Shown here piece after piece: positions 32,070 through 41,540 of a stretch of DNA of 56,845 nucleotides (position 1 is its first letter; each line of letters starts with the position of its first letter). Origin of the DNA: Rubrivivax sp. (GTDB lineage: Bacteria > Pseudomonadota > Gammaproteobacteria > Burkholderiales > Burkholderiaceae_C); contig JAHBZS010000030.1 in NCBI GenBank assembly GCA_019635285.1, positions 1 through 56,845 on the forward strand, in the 5' to 3' direction. A program made the position numbers and the translations under genes. The notes below the pieces were generated by a model. The model was not told where the DNA came from and made no database searches. It saw only the letters and a program-made list of their open reading frames with translations.

Positions 32070-32861
32070 ATGCAGAGCATTCCACCGGTCGGCGCACAAC
32101 TGCGCGAATGGCGCCAACGGCGCCGCCTGAGCCAGCTCGACCTGGCCGGCCATGCCGCGGTGTCGACACGGCACCTGAGCTACATGGAAACCGGCCGCGC
32201 GCTGCCCAGCCGCGAGATGGTGCTGCGCCTGGCCGACCGTCTGGAGGTGCCGCTGCGCGATCGCAACCGCCTGCTCACCGCCGCCGGCTACGCGCCGCTG
32301 TACCGCGAGCACGCGCTGGCCGACCCCGAGATGCGGGCCCCCGCGCGGGCGGTGGAGCGTGTGCTGCAGGCACACGAGCCCTATCCGGCGCTGGCCGTCG
32401 ACCGGCACTGGAACATGGTCGCCAGCAATCGCATGGTGCCGCTGCTGCTGGCCGACCTGCCGCAGGAGATGCTGGCGCCGCCGGTCAACGTGCTGCGCCT
32501 GAGCCTGCATCCGCAGGGGCTGGCGCCGCGCATCCTGAACCTGGCGCAGTGGCGCCACCACCTGCTGCACCGCCTGCAGCAGCAGGTGCGCGCCAGCGGC
32601 GACCCGACGCTGGCCGCGCTGGCCGATGAGCTGGGCGGCTATCCAGCGCCGCCGGACGACAACGGCGTGCACCCGACGGCCGAGGTCTACGTGCCGTTGC
32701 GCATCCGCTCGCCGGCCGGCGTGCTCAACCTGATCAGCATCATCACCGTCTTCGGCACGCCCACCGACATCACCTTGTCCGAGCTGGCGCTGGAGACCTT
32801 CTTCCCCGCCGACGAGGACACCGCCGCCGCCTTGCGCGCCCTGGCACAGACCGTCGGGTAG
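32070..32861 (+). CDS. XRE-family regulator with MmyB-like ligand domain
   Basis: A 263-residue transcription factor. The N-terminal helix-turn-helix (LREWRQRRRLSQLDLAGHAA, then STRHLSYMETGRALPSREMV) is XRE type. The C-terminal domain resembles MmyB-like ligand-binding domains (VDRHWNMVASNRMVPLLLAD, LNLISIITVFGTPTDITL). Relatives regulate neighbouring SDR or oxidoreductase genes and bind fatty-acid-like ligands in some actinobacteria. Here the SDR gene lies immediately upstream. ATG 32070 is preferred; GTG 32061 adds three residues. Confidence 0.85.
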   Translation: MQSIPPVGAQLREWRQRRRLSQLDLAGHAAVSTRHLSYMETGRALPSREMVLRLADRLEVPLRDRNRLLTAAGYAPLYREHALADPEMRAPARAVERVLQAHEPYPALAVDRHWNMVASNRMVPLLLADLPQEMLAPPVNVLRLSLHPQGLAPRILNLAQWRHHLLHRLQQQVRASGDPTLAALADELGGYPAPPDDNGVHPTAEVYVPLRIRSPAGVLNLISIITVFGTPTDITLSELALETFFPADEDTAAALRALAQTVG

Positions 32862-32912
32862 CATCCGGGCGCTTTTTGCGGCCGCCCGGCCGCAAGCCAC
32901 ACGGAGTCGCGA

Positions 32913-33518
32913 ATGCAGGTGCTGTGCCTCGACATGGAAGGCGTGCTGGTCCCCGAGATCTGGATCGAGTTCTCCAAGCGCACCGGCATCGCCGAGTTCT
33001 CGCGCACCACGCGCGACGAGCCCGACTACGACAAGCTGATGCGCTACCGCATCGCGCTACTCGACCAGCACGGCCTCAAGTTGCCGGACATCCAGCAGGT
33101 CATCGACGGCATGGGCCCGCTGCCCGGCGCGCGCGCGTTCCTGGACGAGATGCGCGAGCGCTTCCAGGTGATCATCCTGTCCGACACCTTCTACGAATTC
33201 GCCGACCCGCTGATGCGCCAGCTGGGGCGCCCCACCTTGTTCTGCCACCGCCTGCTGGTCGACGCCGACGGCCGCGTGCGCGACTACAAGCTGCGCCAGC
33301 CCGACCAGAAGCGCGCCGCCGTGAATGCGCTGAAGAGCCTGAACTTCCGCGTCATGGCCGCCGGCGACTCCTACAACGACACCGGCATGCTGCTTGCCGC
33401 CGATGCCGGCTTCTTCATCCACGCGCCGCCGGCCATCGCCGCGCAGTTCCCGCAGTTTCCGATGACCAACAGCTACGCCGAACTGAAGGCCGCGATCGAC
33501 GGCGCGTCCGCGGCCTGA
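32913..33518 (+). CDS. thrH: Bifunctional phosphoserine phosphatase / homoserine phosphotransferase ThrH
   Basis: A 201-residue HAD-superfamily enzyme. In Pseudomonas, ThrH hydrolyses phosphoserine and can move the phosphate to homoserine, linking serine and threonine synthesis. The nucleophile motif is LDMEGVLVPE (Asp7), motif II is VIILSDTFYEF and motif IV is AAGDSYNDTGML. Length matches ThrH (about 203-205). ACGGAG lies before the ATG. It is probably transcribed with, or just after, the XRE regulator (51-base gap). Confidence 0.93.
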   Translation: MQVLCLDMEGVLVPEIWIEFSKRTGIAEFSRTTRDEPDYDKLMRYRIALLDQHGLKLPDIQQVIDGMGPLPGARAFLDEMRERFQVIILSDTFYEFADPLMRQLGRPTLFCHRLLVDADGRVRDYKLRQPDQKRAAVNALKSLNFRVMAAGDSYNDTGMLLAADAGFFIHAPPAIAAQFPQFPMTNSYAELKAAIDGASAA

Positions 33519-33548
33519 AGCCCGCTGGTCGCCTGGTCGTCTGGCCGC

Positions 33549-34094
33549 CTACGGCCGCGGCGTTGACGCCGGCGCCCAGCCGTCCAGCCAGGCATCGACC
33601 GCGGCCCGGTCGGCCGGCAGCTCCGTCGCCGACCCGCTGAAGCTGCGCCAGGCCTCGAGGTAGCGGGGCACCACCGCGGTCAGCACCGGCACGCCGCGCG
33701 CCAGCACCGCCAACAGCTCCGCGCGGAACCCGCCGCCGCCGGCCTCCAGGCCGCCGAAGCGGTTGACGATGACCAGGTCGGCGCCTTCGTCCGCCGCACG
33801 CCGCAGCACCTGGCTGGCACGGGCAAAGCCCTGCGGATCGGCGCGGCAGGACATCGACCCGCTGCCCAGGCACTGCGACACCTGGTACTCGTCCTGCGTG
33901 TGCAGGTCCACCATCAGCATGGTGCTGGGGCCGGCCGGCTGCGCCTGGCGGTAGCGCATCAGCACCCCGCGAACCTGCCATCCGGCTTGGCGCCGCTGCT
34001 CGGCGACGGCGTGCAGCAGCGCATCGACCTCGGCGCCGCCATCGTCGACCACGACGACCGCCGCACAGCCTGGATCAGCTTGGATGATCGTCAT
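33549..34094 (-). CDS. DUF2478 protein linked to molybdate transport
   Basis: A 181-residue protein of the DUF2478 family, predicted NTPase-like fold, often found next to modABC. Visible segments include IQADPGCAAVVVVDDGG, QDEYQVSQCLGSGSMSCR, with two cysteines that could bind metal, and GADLVIVNRFGGLEAGGGGF. It is transcribed divergently from modA across a 108-base AT-rich region, so a common molybdate-responsive control is likely. Its biochemical role is not known. Confidence 0.8.
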   Translation of the reverse strand: MTIIQADPGCAAVVVVDDGGAEVDALLHAVAEQRRQAGWQVRGVLMRYRQAQPAGPSTMLMVDLHTQDEYQVSQCLGSGSMSCRADPQGFARASQVLRRAADEGADLVIVNRFGGLEAGGGGFRAELLAVLARGVPVLTAVVPRYLEAWRSFSGSATELPADRAAVDAWLDGWAPASTPRP

Positions 34095-34202
34095 ATTTCT
34101 GAATACATAACGATAGCGAGAAATAGCGAATTCTGACTATACAACTTGGTGCAGGAAGCGATATGTATACTTGCATCATACGACCTGTCGACTGGTGTCA
34201 TC
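34095..34202. promoter_or_regulatory. Divergent mod control region with ModE-like half-sites
   Basis: This AT-rich gap contrasts with the surrounding sequence. CGTTATGTAT on the minus strand (34112-34103) and CGATATGTAT on the plus strand (34159-34168) both resemble the ModE half-site CGNTATATA. A possible partner half, CGTATGATG, lies on the minus strand at 34182-34174. ATAGCGA is also repeated at 34113-34119 and 34123-34129. modE is encoded in the adjacent operon. Binding is inferred. Confidence 0.5.
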
Positions 34203-34958
34203 ATGAAGCTCACCCGCATCCGCCTGCTCGGCCTGATGGCGGCCTCGCTGGCCTCGCTGGCGGCCCAGGCCGGCGAGATTACCGTGTCCGCGGCGGCCAG
34301 CCTGACCAACGCCTTCAGGGACATCGCGCCGCTGTTCGAAGCGGCCCACCCGGGCGCGAAGGTGCAGCTGAATTTCGCCGCCTCGGGCGCGCTGCTGGCG
34401 CAGATTGCCAAGGGAGCGCCGGCCGACGTGTTCGTCAGCGCCGACCAGGAGTCGATGGACCAGGCGCAGCAGCAGAACCTGCTCAAGGCCGGGCAGCGCC
34501 GTGACGTGGTGTCCAACGCGCTGGTGGTCATCGTGCCCGCGTCGGCACCCAGGCTGCCGGCAACGCTGGCCGATCTGAACCAGCCGGCCTTCGCGCGCAT
34601 CGCCATCGGCCAGCCGGCCAGCGTGCCGGTGGGCCGCTACACCAAGAGCGTGCTGGAGGCAGCCAAGCTGTGGACGCCGATCGAGGCCAAGATGATCGGC
34701 GCGTCCTCGGTGCGCCAGGTGCTGGACTACGTGGCCCGCGCCGAGGTCGATGCCGGTTTCGTCTACGCCACCGACGCGGCGATCATGCCGGACAAGGTGA
34801 AGACGGCCTTCGCGGTGCCGACGCCCAAGCCCATCCTCTACCCGGTGGCGGTGCTGGCCGGCGCGCCCAATGCGGCCGAGGCGGCCAAGTTCGTCGACTT
34901 CCTGTTCACGCCGCCGGCGCAGGCCGTGCTGGCGAGGTACGGCTTCGGCAAGCCCTGA
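34203..34958 (+). CDS. modA: Molybdate-binding periplasmic protein ModA
   Basis: A 251-residue solute-binding protein with a signal peptide (LLGLMAASLASLAAQAGE). The mature start ITVSAAASLTNAFRDIA carries the oxyanion-binding serines. Also seen are NFAASGALLAQIAKGAPADVFVSA and the hinge segment with YVARAEVDAGFVYATDA. It delivers molybdate (or tungstate) to ModBC. ATG 34203 fits the signal peptide. It is first of a modABC-modE run with gaps of 19, 8 and 40 bases. Confidence 0.96.
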   Translation: MKLTRIRLLGLMAASLASLAAQAGEITVSAAASLTNAFRDIAPLFEAAHPGAKVQLNFAASGALLAQIAKGAPADVFVSADQESMDQAQQQNLLKAGQRRDVVSNALVVIVPASAPRLPATLADLNQPAFARIAIGQPASVPVGRYTKSVLEAAKLWTPIEAKMIGASSVRQVLDYVARAEVDAGFVYATDAAIMPDKVKTAFAVPTPKPILYPVAVLAGAPNAAEAAKFVDFLFTPPAQAVLARYGFGKP

Positions 34959-34977
34959 GGCGCCGGGGCCCTGACTC

Positions 34978-35652
34978 ATGGACGGCGCCTGGGTCGCGCT
35001 GGCGCTGACGCTCAAGGTGGCGGGCTGGGCGACGGCGCTGAACCTGCTGCTCGGCGTCGGCATCGGCTTTCTGATGGCCCGCTGCCGCTTCCCGGGCCGC
35101 GACGTGCTGGACGCGGCGCTGACCTTGCCGATGGTCATGCCGCCCACCGTGCTGGGCTACTACCTGCTGGTGGTCATCGGCAGCCACGGCATCCTCGGCG
35201 CCTGGCTGCTGCAGCACTTCGGCATCCGCCTGATCTTCACCTGGCAGGCCGCGGTCATCGCCGCGACCCTCGTCGCCTTCCCGCTGGTCTTCAAGGCCGC
35301 GCGCGCGGCCTTCGAGGGCGTGGACCCGCAGCTCGAGGATGCGGCGCGCACGCTGGGCATCGGCGAGGTGGCGGTGTTCTTCCGCGTGTCGCTGCCGCTG
35401 GCCTGGCGCGGCATCCTGGCCGGCCTGCTGTTGTCGTTCGCACGCGCGCTGGGCGAATTCGGCGCCACGCTGATGGTCGCCGGCAGCATCGTCGGCAAGA
35501 CGCAGACGCTGTCCATCGCCGTGTACGAGGCGGTGCAGGCGGGCCAGGACGACACCGCCAACTTCCTGGTCGCGGTGACGTCGATCACCTGCCTCGCGGT
35601 GCTGCTCAGCGCCGGCCGGCTGGTGCCCGGGCGTGTCGCCGCGCGCGCCTGA
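34978..35652 (+). CDS. modB: Molybdate ABC transporter permease ModB
   Basis: A 224-residue permease with five to six membrane helices. The EAA loop that contacts the ATPase appears as EDAARTLGIGEVAVFFRVSL. The N-terminus (WVALALTLKVAGWATALNLL) and the PMVMPPTVLGYYLLVV segment are typical of ModB. It lies between modA and modC with short gaps, so it belongs to the same transcript. Confidence 0.96.
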   Translation: MDGAWVALALTLKVAGWATALNLLLGVGIGFLMARCRFPGRDVLDAALTLPMVMPPTVLGYYLLVVIGSHGILGAWLLQHFGIRLIFTWQAAVIAATLVAFPLVFKAARAAFEGVDPQLEDAARTLGIGEVAVFFRVSLPLAWRGILAGLLLSFARALGEFGATLMVAGSIVGKTQTLSIAVYEAVQAGQDDTANFLVAVTSITCLAVLLSAGRLVPGRVAARA

Positions 35653-35660
35653 GCCTGCCC

Positions 35661-36380
35661 ATGGACGCCGCCGCACCGGTCTGGGACATCCGCCTGCGCA
35701 AGCAGCTGGGGCACGGCAGCAGCCGCTTCGAGCTGGACGTGCGCTTCGCCAGCCGCGCGCCGCGGGTGGTGCTCTACGGGCCGTCCGGCGCGGGCAAGAC
35801 GCAGACCTTGCGCCTGATCGCCGGCATCACCGCGCCCGACAGCGGCCGCGTCAGCGTGGCCGGACGCGTGCTCTTCGACGATGCGGCCGGCATCCGCCTG
35901 TCGCCGCAGCAGCGGCGCCTGGCCTTCGTGTTCCAGGACTATGCGTTGTTCCCGCACCTGAGCGTGCGGCAGAACATCGCCTTCGCGGCCCGGCACGGCT
36001 GGCGCAACCCGCCACGCGCCCTGCACGACGCGCGGGTCGATGAGTGGATCGAGCGCTTCCGGCTGCAGTCGGTGGCGCATCACTTCCCGCACCAGATCTC
36101 CGGCGGCCAGCGCCAGCGCACCGCGGTGGCGCGCGCGCTGATGAACGACCCGACGGCGCTGCTGCTGGACGAGCCCTTCGCCGCGCTGGACAAGGCGCTG
36201 CGCCGGCAGCTGCGCGACGAGCTGCTGCAACTGCAGCAGTCGCTGCAGTTGCCAATGCTGCTGATCACCCACGACGACGACGACGTCGCCGCGCTGGCCG
36301 AGCAGGTGGTGCACCTGGCCGGCGGGCGCGTGGCCCCGCCGGACGCCGGGCACCTGCTGCCCCGCGCCCTGGCTGTGTAA
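35661..36380 (+). CDS. modC: Molybdate ABC transporter ATPase ModC (short form)
   Basis: A 239-residue ATPase. Walker A GPSGAGKT is at residues 40-47, the Q-loop is VFQDYALFPHLSV, the signature is ISGGQRQRTAVARAL and Walker B is LLLDEPFAALD. The usual C-terminal Mop/TOBE molybdate-binding domain (about 110 further residues) is absent and the protein ends just after the H-loop (THDDDDVAALAE). Substrate feedback on the ATPase is therefore likely lost. The next gene, modE, carries paired Mop domains. Confidence 0.93.
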   Translation: MDAAAPVWDIRLRKQLGHGSSRFELDVRFASRAPRVVLYGPSGAGKTQTLRLIAGITAPDSGRVSVAGRVLFDDAAGIRLSPQQRRLAFVFQDYALFPHLSVRQNIAFAARHGWRNPPRALHDARVDEWIERFRLQSVAHHFPHQISGGQRQRTAVARALMNDPTALLLDEPFAALDKALRRQLRDELLQLQQSLQLPMLLITHDDDDVAALAEQVVHLAGGRVAPPDAGHLLPRALAV

Positions 36381-36420
36381 GCAGCGCCGCTATGCTCGGC
36401 AAACCCCACGCCGCTTGACG

Positions 36421-37251
36421 ATGCCTGCCCGCCCGCGCACCCCGCCCCGCCCGCCCCGCCTGGGCCTGCAAGGCGCGCTGCGCATCACGGCGGACGGCCA
36501 GGACCTGGGCGGCCAGGAACGCATCGGCCTGCTGCGCGCCATCGCCGAGCACGGCACCTTGACGCGGGCCGCGCAGGCCCTGGGCATCAGCTACAAGAGC
36601 GCCTGGGACGCGCTGAATGCGATGAACAGCCTGGCCGGGCAGCCGCTGGTGGAGCGCGTCACCGGGGGCCGAGGCGGTGGCTCGTCGCAGCTCACCGCGC
36701 ACGGGCTGCGCCTGCTGCAGCGCTACGAGCAGATCGACGCCGCGCACCAGCGCGTGCTGCAGCTGCTGGACGACGGTGCGATGGATCTGGACCGGGAGTT
36801 CTCGCTGCTGAAGGTACTGAACATGCAGACCAGCGCACGCAACCAATGGCTAGGCACCGTGCGCACCATCCGCGCCGGGGCCGTCAACGACGAGATCGAG
36901 GTCGAGTTGCCCAGCGGCGTGCGGCTGAGCGCCATCATCACGCACGAGAGCACCGAGGCGCTGGGCCTGCGCGTGAAGCAGAGCGTCGTCGCGCTGGTCA
37001 AGGCCTCGGCGGTGCTGCTGGCCACGGGGCTGGGCGACGCCCGGCTGTCGGCGCGCAACCGGCTCGAAGGCAGGGTCTCGGCCATCGTGCCCGGCGCGGT
37101 CAACGCCGAGGTGACGGTGCAGGCCGAAGGCGGCACGGCGGTCGTGGCCATCGTCACGCAGGCGTCGGTGAATGAGCTCGGCCTGCAGGTCGGCAGCGCG
37201 GTGACCGCGCTGGTCAAGGCGTCCGACCTGATCCTCGCCACCTCGACCTGA
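36421..37251 (+). CDS. modE: Molybdate-responsive regulator ModE
   Basis: A 276-residue regulator. An N-terminal LysR-like winged helix (RIGLLRAIAEHGTLTRAAQA, then LGISYKSAWDALNAM) is followed by two Mop domains (ARNQWLGTVRTIRAGAVNDE and SARNRLEGRVSAIVPGAVN) that bind molybdate. With molybdate bound, ModE represses mod transport genes. Placing it last in the operon it controls gives autoregulation. ATG 36421 is used; TTG 36415 adds two residues. Confidence 0.95.
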   Translation: MPARPRTPPRPPRLGLQGALRITADGQDLGGQERIGLLRAIAEHGTLTRAAQALGISYKSAWDALNAMNSLAGQPLVERVTGGRGGGSSQLTAHGLRLLQRYEQIDAAHQRVLQLLDDGAMDLDREFSLLKVLNMQTSARNQWLGTVRTIRAGAVNDEIEVELPSGVRLSAIITHESTEALGLRVKQSVVALVKASAVLLATGLGDARLSARNRLEGRVSAIVPGAVNAEVTVQAEGGTAVVAIVTQASVNELGLQVGSAVTALVKASDLILATST

Positions 37252-37288
37252 GGCTAGACCGCCGCGCGGCCAAGCGCAGGGTGATCGA

Positions 37289-37311
37289 GGCCGCCGTCGC
37301 GCAGGGCGGCC
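37289..37311. terminator. Hairpin between convergent modE and purL
   Basis: GGCCGCC and GGCGGCC form a 7-bp perfect stem around a 9-base loop in the 106-base gap between two convergent genes. No T-run follows on either strand, so it is only a candidate two-way terminator. Confidence 0.35.
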
Positions 37312-37357
37312 CGGGTCACCGTCGCGCAGGACGTGCGTCGGCGACCCGTCCGCTGGG

Positions 37358-40300
37358 TCAACCCAAGGCCCGCCGCGCGTTGTGGAACATGCGCATCCAC
37401 GGGCTGTGGGTCTGCGGGTCGCCCTCGCTCCAGCTCATCTGCAGATTGCGGAACACGCGCTCGGGGTGCGGCATCAGCACGGTGAAGCGGCCGTCCGCCG
37501 TGGTCACCGCGGTCAGGCCCTCGGGACTGCCGTTCGGGTTGGCCGGATAGGCCTCGGTGGCCTGGCCGGCCGCATCGACGAAGCGCATCGCGCGCTGCAC
37601 CGCCGCCGCATCGCCGCGTTGCGAGAAGTCGGCGAAGCCTTCGCCGTGGGCCACGGCGATCGGCAGCCGGCTGCCGGCCATGCCGGTGAAGAACAGGCTG
37701 GGGCTGTCCAGCACCTCCACCTGCGACAGCCGCGCCTCGAATTGCTGGCTGCGGTTGCGCGTGAACTTCGGCCACGCGCTGGCGCCGGGGATCAGCGGAC
37801 TGAGTGCCGCCATCATCTGGCAACCGTTGCACACGCCCAGTGCCAGCGTGTCGCCACGGCCGAAGAAGGCCGCGAAGGCCTCGGCCAGCGCGGGGTTGAA
37901 GAGGATCGAGCGCGCCCAGCCCTCGCCGGCGCCCAAGGTGTCGCCGTAGGAGAAGCCGCCGCAGGCGACGAAGGCCTGGAACATGTCCAGCCGCGCGCGC
38001 CCGGCCTGCAGGTCGCTCATGTGCACGTCGTAGGTGTCGAAGCCGGCCTGCGCCATCGCATAGCTCATCTCCAGGTGGCTGTTGACGCCCTGCTCGCGCA
38101 GGATCGCCACCTTGGGCCGCGTCTTCAGCACGGCCGGCGCCTCGGCCGGGTCGAAGCTCAAGTGCAGGTGCAGCCCGGTGTCGCCGTCGGCGCCTGCCGC
38201 CGCGTGTTCGGCGTCGGCGCAGGCCGGGTTGTCGCGCTGCCGCGCGATGCGCCAGCTGACCTCGTCCCAGGTCTGCTGCAGCTCGCGCAGCGGCGCACTG
38301 AACACTGCCTTCGCGTCGCGCCAGACTTCGACCACGCGCTTGTCGTTGGTCCTGCCGACCGCGTGGCTGCAGGCCCCCAGGCCGTGCCGCCGCAGCGTGG
38401 CGAAGACATCGTCGCGCTGCGCGCGCGGCACCTGCAGCAGCACGCCCAGCTCTTCGTTGAACAGCGCCTTCAGCGTCAGCTCGCTGCGCCGCTCGCTGAC
38501 CTGCGTGGCCCAGTTCTTGGAATCGCCGTACTCCGCGCGGCTGTCGGCAATGCCGTCGCTTTCGGTGACCAGCATGTCGACGTTCAGGCTGACACCCCGC
38601 TGGCCGGCGAAGGCCATCTCGCACACCGCCGCCCACAGCCCGCCGTCGCTGCGGTCGTGGTACGCGAAGATCTGCCCGGCCGCGCGCAGCTCGTTCACCG
38701 CGGCGAACAGCGCCTTCAGCCGATCGGGCTCGTCCAGGTCGGGCACCTCGTCGCCGAAGCGACCCAGCACCTGCGCCAGCATCGAGCCGCCCATGCGCAT
38801 CCTGCCCCGCCCCAGGTCCACCAGGATCAGCGTGCTGTCCACCGGCCGCAGCTGCGGCGTCAAGGTGCCGCGCACGTCGTCCAAGGTGGCGAAGGCGCTG
38901 ACGATCAGCGACACCGGGGCGGTGACGGTGTGTTCCACCATGCCATCGCAGAGGGAGGCCGGCGCGCGCTCGGCCGCTGCGGAGCCGCCGGGGGCCGCAG
39001 TTCGCCAACGCGTGCGCATCGACAACGAATCCTTGCCCACCGGCACGCCGATGCCGAGCGCCGGGCACAGCTCCAGCGCCACCGCCTTCACGGTGTCGTA
39101 CAGCGCGGCGTCCTCGCCGGGCTCGCCGCAGGCCGCCATCCAGTTGCAGCTGAGCTTGATGCGGTCCAGCGTCACCGGCGCGGCCAGCAGGTTGGTCAGC
39201 GCCTCGCCCACCGCCATGCGGCCCGAGGCCGGCGCGTCCAGGCTGGCCAGCGGCGTGCGCTCGCCCATGCTCATGGCCTCGCCGCGCAGTCCGGCGTAGT
39301 CGGCCAGGGTCACCGCGCAGTCGGCCACCGGCACCTGCCATGGGCCGACCATCGGGTCGCGGTGGCTCAGGCCGCCAACCGTGCGGTCGCCGATGGTGAT
39401 GAGGAAGCGCTTGGACGCCACGGTGGGGTGGCGCAGCACGTCGAAGGCCACCTGCTCCAGCTTCACGCCGGTCAGGTCCAGCGGCGGCTCGCGGCGCACG
39501 ATGCGCGCCACGTCGCGCAGCATCTTCGGCGGCTTGCCCAGCAGCACGTCCATCGGCATGTCGATGAAACGTTCACCGCGCGGGCCGTCTTCCAGCACCA
39601 GGTCGCGCTCGTCGCGCACCACGCCGACCACCGCGAAGGGGCAGCGCTCGCGCTCGGCCATCGCGCGGAACAGCGGCAGGCTCTCGGGCGCCACCGCCAG
39701 CACGTAGCGCTCCTGGCTTTCGTTGCACCAGACTTCCTTCGGCGCCAGGCCGCTTTCTTCCAGCGGCACCTGGCGCAGGTCGAAGGTGGCGCCGCGGCCC
39801 GCGCCGTCCACCAGCTCGGGGAAGGCGTTGCTGATGCCGCCGGCGCCGACGTCGTGGATCGCCAGGATGGGGTTGGCGTCGCCCGGCGCGGCGCTCGGCC
39901 GTTCCGAAGCCGTGCCGCCCCCCTCGGGGGGCTTGGGGGCACCAAGACTCCAGCAGTGGTTAATGACCTCCTGCGCGCGGCGCTGCATTTCGGGGTTGCC
40001 GCGCTGCACGCTGTCGAAGTCCAGCGCCGCGGTGTTGCTGCCCGCGGCCATCGAGCTGGCGGCGCCGCCGCCCATGCCGATGCGCATGCCCGGGCCGCCC
40101 AGCTGGATGAGCAAGGTGCCGGCACCGAAGGGCAGCTTGTGCGTCTGGCTGGCGCTGATCGCGCCCAGCCCGCCGGCGATCATGATCGGCTTGTGGTAGC
40201 CGCGCTGCACGCCGGCCACGGACTGTTCGAAGACGCGGAAGTAGCCGCCCAGGTTGGGCCGGCCGAACTCGTTGTTGAAGGCCGCGCCGCCCAGCGGGCC

Positions 40301-41449
40301 CTCGGTCATGATCTGCAGCGCGCTGGCGATGTGCTCGGGCTTGCCGATGGGCTGGCGTTCCCAGGGCTCGTCGGTCTCGGGCAGGTGCAGGTTCGACACC
40401 GAAAAGCCGGTCAGCCCCGCCTTGGGCCGCGCGCCGCGGCCGGTGGCGCCTTCGTCGCGGATCTCGCCGCCGGCACCGGTGGATGCCCCCGGGAAGGGCG
40501 AGATCGCCGTCGGATGGTTGTGCGTCTCCACCTTCATCAGCACGTGCACCACCTCGTCGCGCGGGCCGTACAGCGGCGCATTCGTGTAGCCCTGCGGCAG
40601 CCAGCGCTGCACCGGGCCGCCTTCCATCACCGCGGCGTTGTCGTGGTAGGCCACGATGGTGTGCTGGGGCGACGTGGCCTCGGTATGGCGGATCATGCCG
40701 AACATCGACTGCGGCTGGTCCTGGCCGTCGATGCGGAACTGGGCGTTGAAGATCTTGTGCCGGCAGTGCTCGCTGTTGGCCTGCGCGAACATCATCAGCT
40801 CGACGTCGCTGGGGTTGCGGCCGAGCCTGGTGAACGCATCCACCAGGTAGTCGATCTCGTCGTCGCTGAGCGCCAGGCCGAAGCGCAGGTTGGCCTCGCG
40901 CAGCGCCGCGGCGCCCTGCCCCAGCAGGTCCACATGCTCCAGCGGCGGCGCCGGCTGCTCGTCGAACAGATGCCGCGCGGCTTCGGCCTCGAAGGCCACG
41001 CTTTCGGTCATGCGGTCGTGCAGCAGCGCGGCGCAGGCCGCCATCTCGTCGGCCGCCAGCGCCTTGCCGGCGCCGAGCAGGCCGCGCTTCAGGCCCAGAC
41101 GGTATTCGGTGACGCGCTCGATGCGCTGCACGGCCAGGCCGCAGTTGTGTGCGATGTCGGTGGCCTTGCTGGCCCACGGCGACACCGTGCCCAGCCGCGG
41201 CATGACGACGATCAGCGCGCCGCCGGCCTCGGCCACGGCCGGCTCGCCGTAGCGCAGCAGCGCCTGCAGCTTGTCGGTGGCCGCCGCATCCAGCGGCGCG
41301 GCACAACGCACCCAGTGCACGTGACAGGCACTGACCTCGTCGATGCGGGATTGCACGCCCTGCAGCAACTGCAGCAGGTGGCGGGCGCGGAAGGCCGGAA
41401 GGGCGTTGCCGCCCCGGAACTGAAGCAGGGTCGTCGTGGGCACTGGCAT
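37358..41449 (-). CDS. purL: Phosphoribosylformylglycinamidine synthase
   Basis: A 1363-residue large-type FGAM synthase (de novo purine step 4: FGAR plus glutamine plus ATP to FGAM). The order is N-terminal domain, linker, two AIRS-like ATP-binding halves ([37 protein letters not shown]) and a C-terminal glutamine amidotransferase with catalytic Cys near residue 1207 ([10 protein letters not shown]) and PHPERVFR. It is about 70 residues longer than the E. coli enzyme. Part of the excess is two low-complexity insertions near residues 503-519 and 816-828. ATG 41449 ([14 protein letters not shown]) matches the usual start. Confidence 0.96.
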   Translation of the reverse strand: MPVPTTTLLQFRGGNALPAFRARHLLQLLQGVQSRIDEVSACHVHWVRCAAPLDAAATDKLQALLRYGEPAVAEAGGALIVVMPRLGTVSPWASKATDIAHNCGLAVQRIERVTEYRLGLKRGLLGAGKALAADEMAACAALLHDRMTESVAFEAEAARHLFDEQPAPPLEHVDLLGQGAAALREANLRFGLALSDDEIDYLVDAFTRLGRNPSDVELMMFAQANSEHCRHKIFNAQFRIDGQDQPQSMFGMIRHTEATSPQHTIVAYHDNAAVMEGGPVQRWLPQGYTNAPLYGPRDEVVHVLMKVETHNHPTAISPFPGASTGAGGEIRDEGATGRGARPKAGLTGFSVSNLHLPETDEPWERQPIGKPEHIASALQIMTEGPLGGAAFNNEFGRPNLGGYFRVFEQSVAGVQRGYHKPIMIAGGLGAISASQTHKLPFGAGTLLIQLGGPGMRIGMGGGAASSMAAGSNTAALDFDSVQRGNPEMQRRAQEVINHCWSLGAPKPPEGGGTASERPSAAPGDANPILAIHDVGAGGISNAFPELVDGAGRGATFDLRQVPLEESGLAPKEVWCNESQERYVLAVAPESLPLFRAMAERERCPFAVVGVVRDERDLVLEDGPRGERFIDMPMDVLLGKPPKMLRDVARIVRREPPLDLTGVKLEQVAFDVLRHPTVASKRFLITIGDRTVGGLSHRDPMVGPWQVPVADCAVTLADYAGLRGEAMSMGERTPLASLDAPASGRMAVGEALTNLLAAPVTLDRIKLSCNWMAACGEPGEDAALYDTVKAVALELCPALGIGVPVGKDSLSMRTRWRTAAPGGSAAAERAPASLCDGMVEHTVTAPVSLIVSAFATLDDVRGTLTPQLRPVDSTLILVDLGRGRMRMGGSMLAQVLGRFGDEVPDLDEPDRLKALFAAVNELRAAGQIFAYHDRSDGGLWAAVCEMAFAGQRGVSLNVDMLVTESDGIADSRAEYGDSKNWATQVSERRSELTLKALFNEELGVLLQVPRAQRDDVFATLRRHGLGACSHAVGRTNDKRVVEVWRDAKAVFSAPLRELQQTWDEVSWRIARQRDNPACADAEHAAAGADGDTGLHLHLSFDPAEAPAVLKTRPKVAILREQGVNSHLEMSYAMAQAGFDTYDVHMSDLQAGRARLDMFQAFVACGGFSYGDTLGAGEGWARSILFNPALAEAFAAFFGRGDTLALGVCNGCQMMAALSPLIPGASAWPKFTRNRSQQFEARLSQVEVLDSPSLFFTGMAGSRLPIAVAHGEGFADFSQRGDAAAVQRAMRFVDAAGQATEAYPANPNGSPEGLTAVTTADGRFTVLMPHPERVFRNLQMSWSEGDPQTHSPWMRMFHNARRALG
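38967..39000. repeat. REP-like GC-rich insertion in purL, copy A
   Basis: GCGCTCGGCCGCTGCGGAGC and the following CCGCCGGGGGCC lie in frame within purL. The first 22 bases differ from the copy at 39891 at only three positions. It encodes an Ala/Gly/Ser/Pro stretch ([15 protein letters not shown]) where other PurL proteins have none. Confidence 0.5.
39891..39940. repeat. REP-like GC-rich insertion in purL, copy B
   Basis: GCGCTCGGCCGTTCCGAAGC is followed by a near-palindrome of C6-TC-G6 (CCCCCCTCGGGGGG) and CTTGGGGGC. It stays in frame and adds [17 protein letters not shown] to PurL. A similar G/C palindrome occurs between genes at 47182-47211. This looks like a dispersed repeat family of Burkholderiales. 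Confidence 0.6.
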
Positions 41450-41526
41450 GCGGTGGCTCGGGGCAATGGGCCGCGCCGGACTCGGGCCATCGACGCGCAG
41501 GCCCGGCATTCTAGGGGGCCGGATGG

Positions 41527-41532
41527 GATAAT
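41527..41532 (+). promoter_or_regulatory. -10-like box directly before map
   Basis: GATAAT followed by CGCGCCCC and then ATG leaves only eight bases to the start codon, implying a leaderless or nearly leaderless transcript. No Shine-Dalgarno is present. Confidence 0.45.
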
Positions 41533-41540
41533 CGCGCCCC

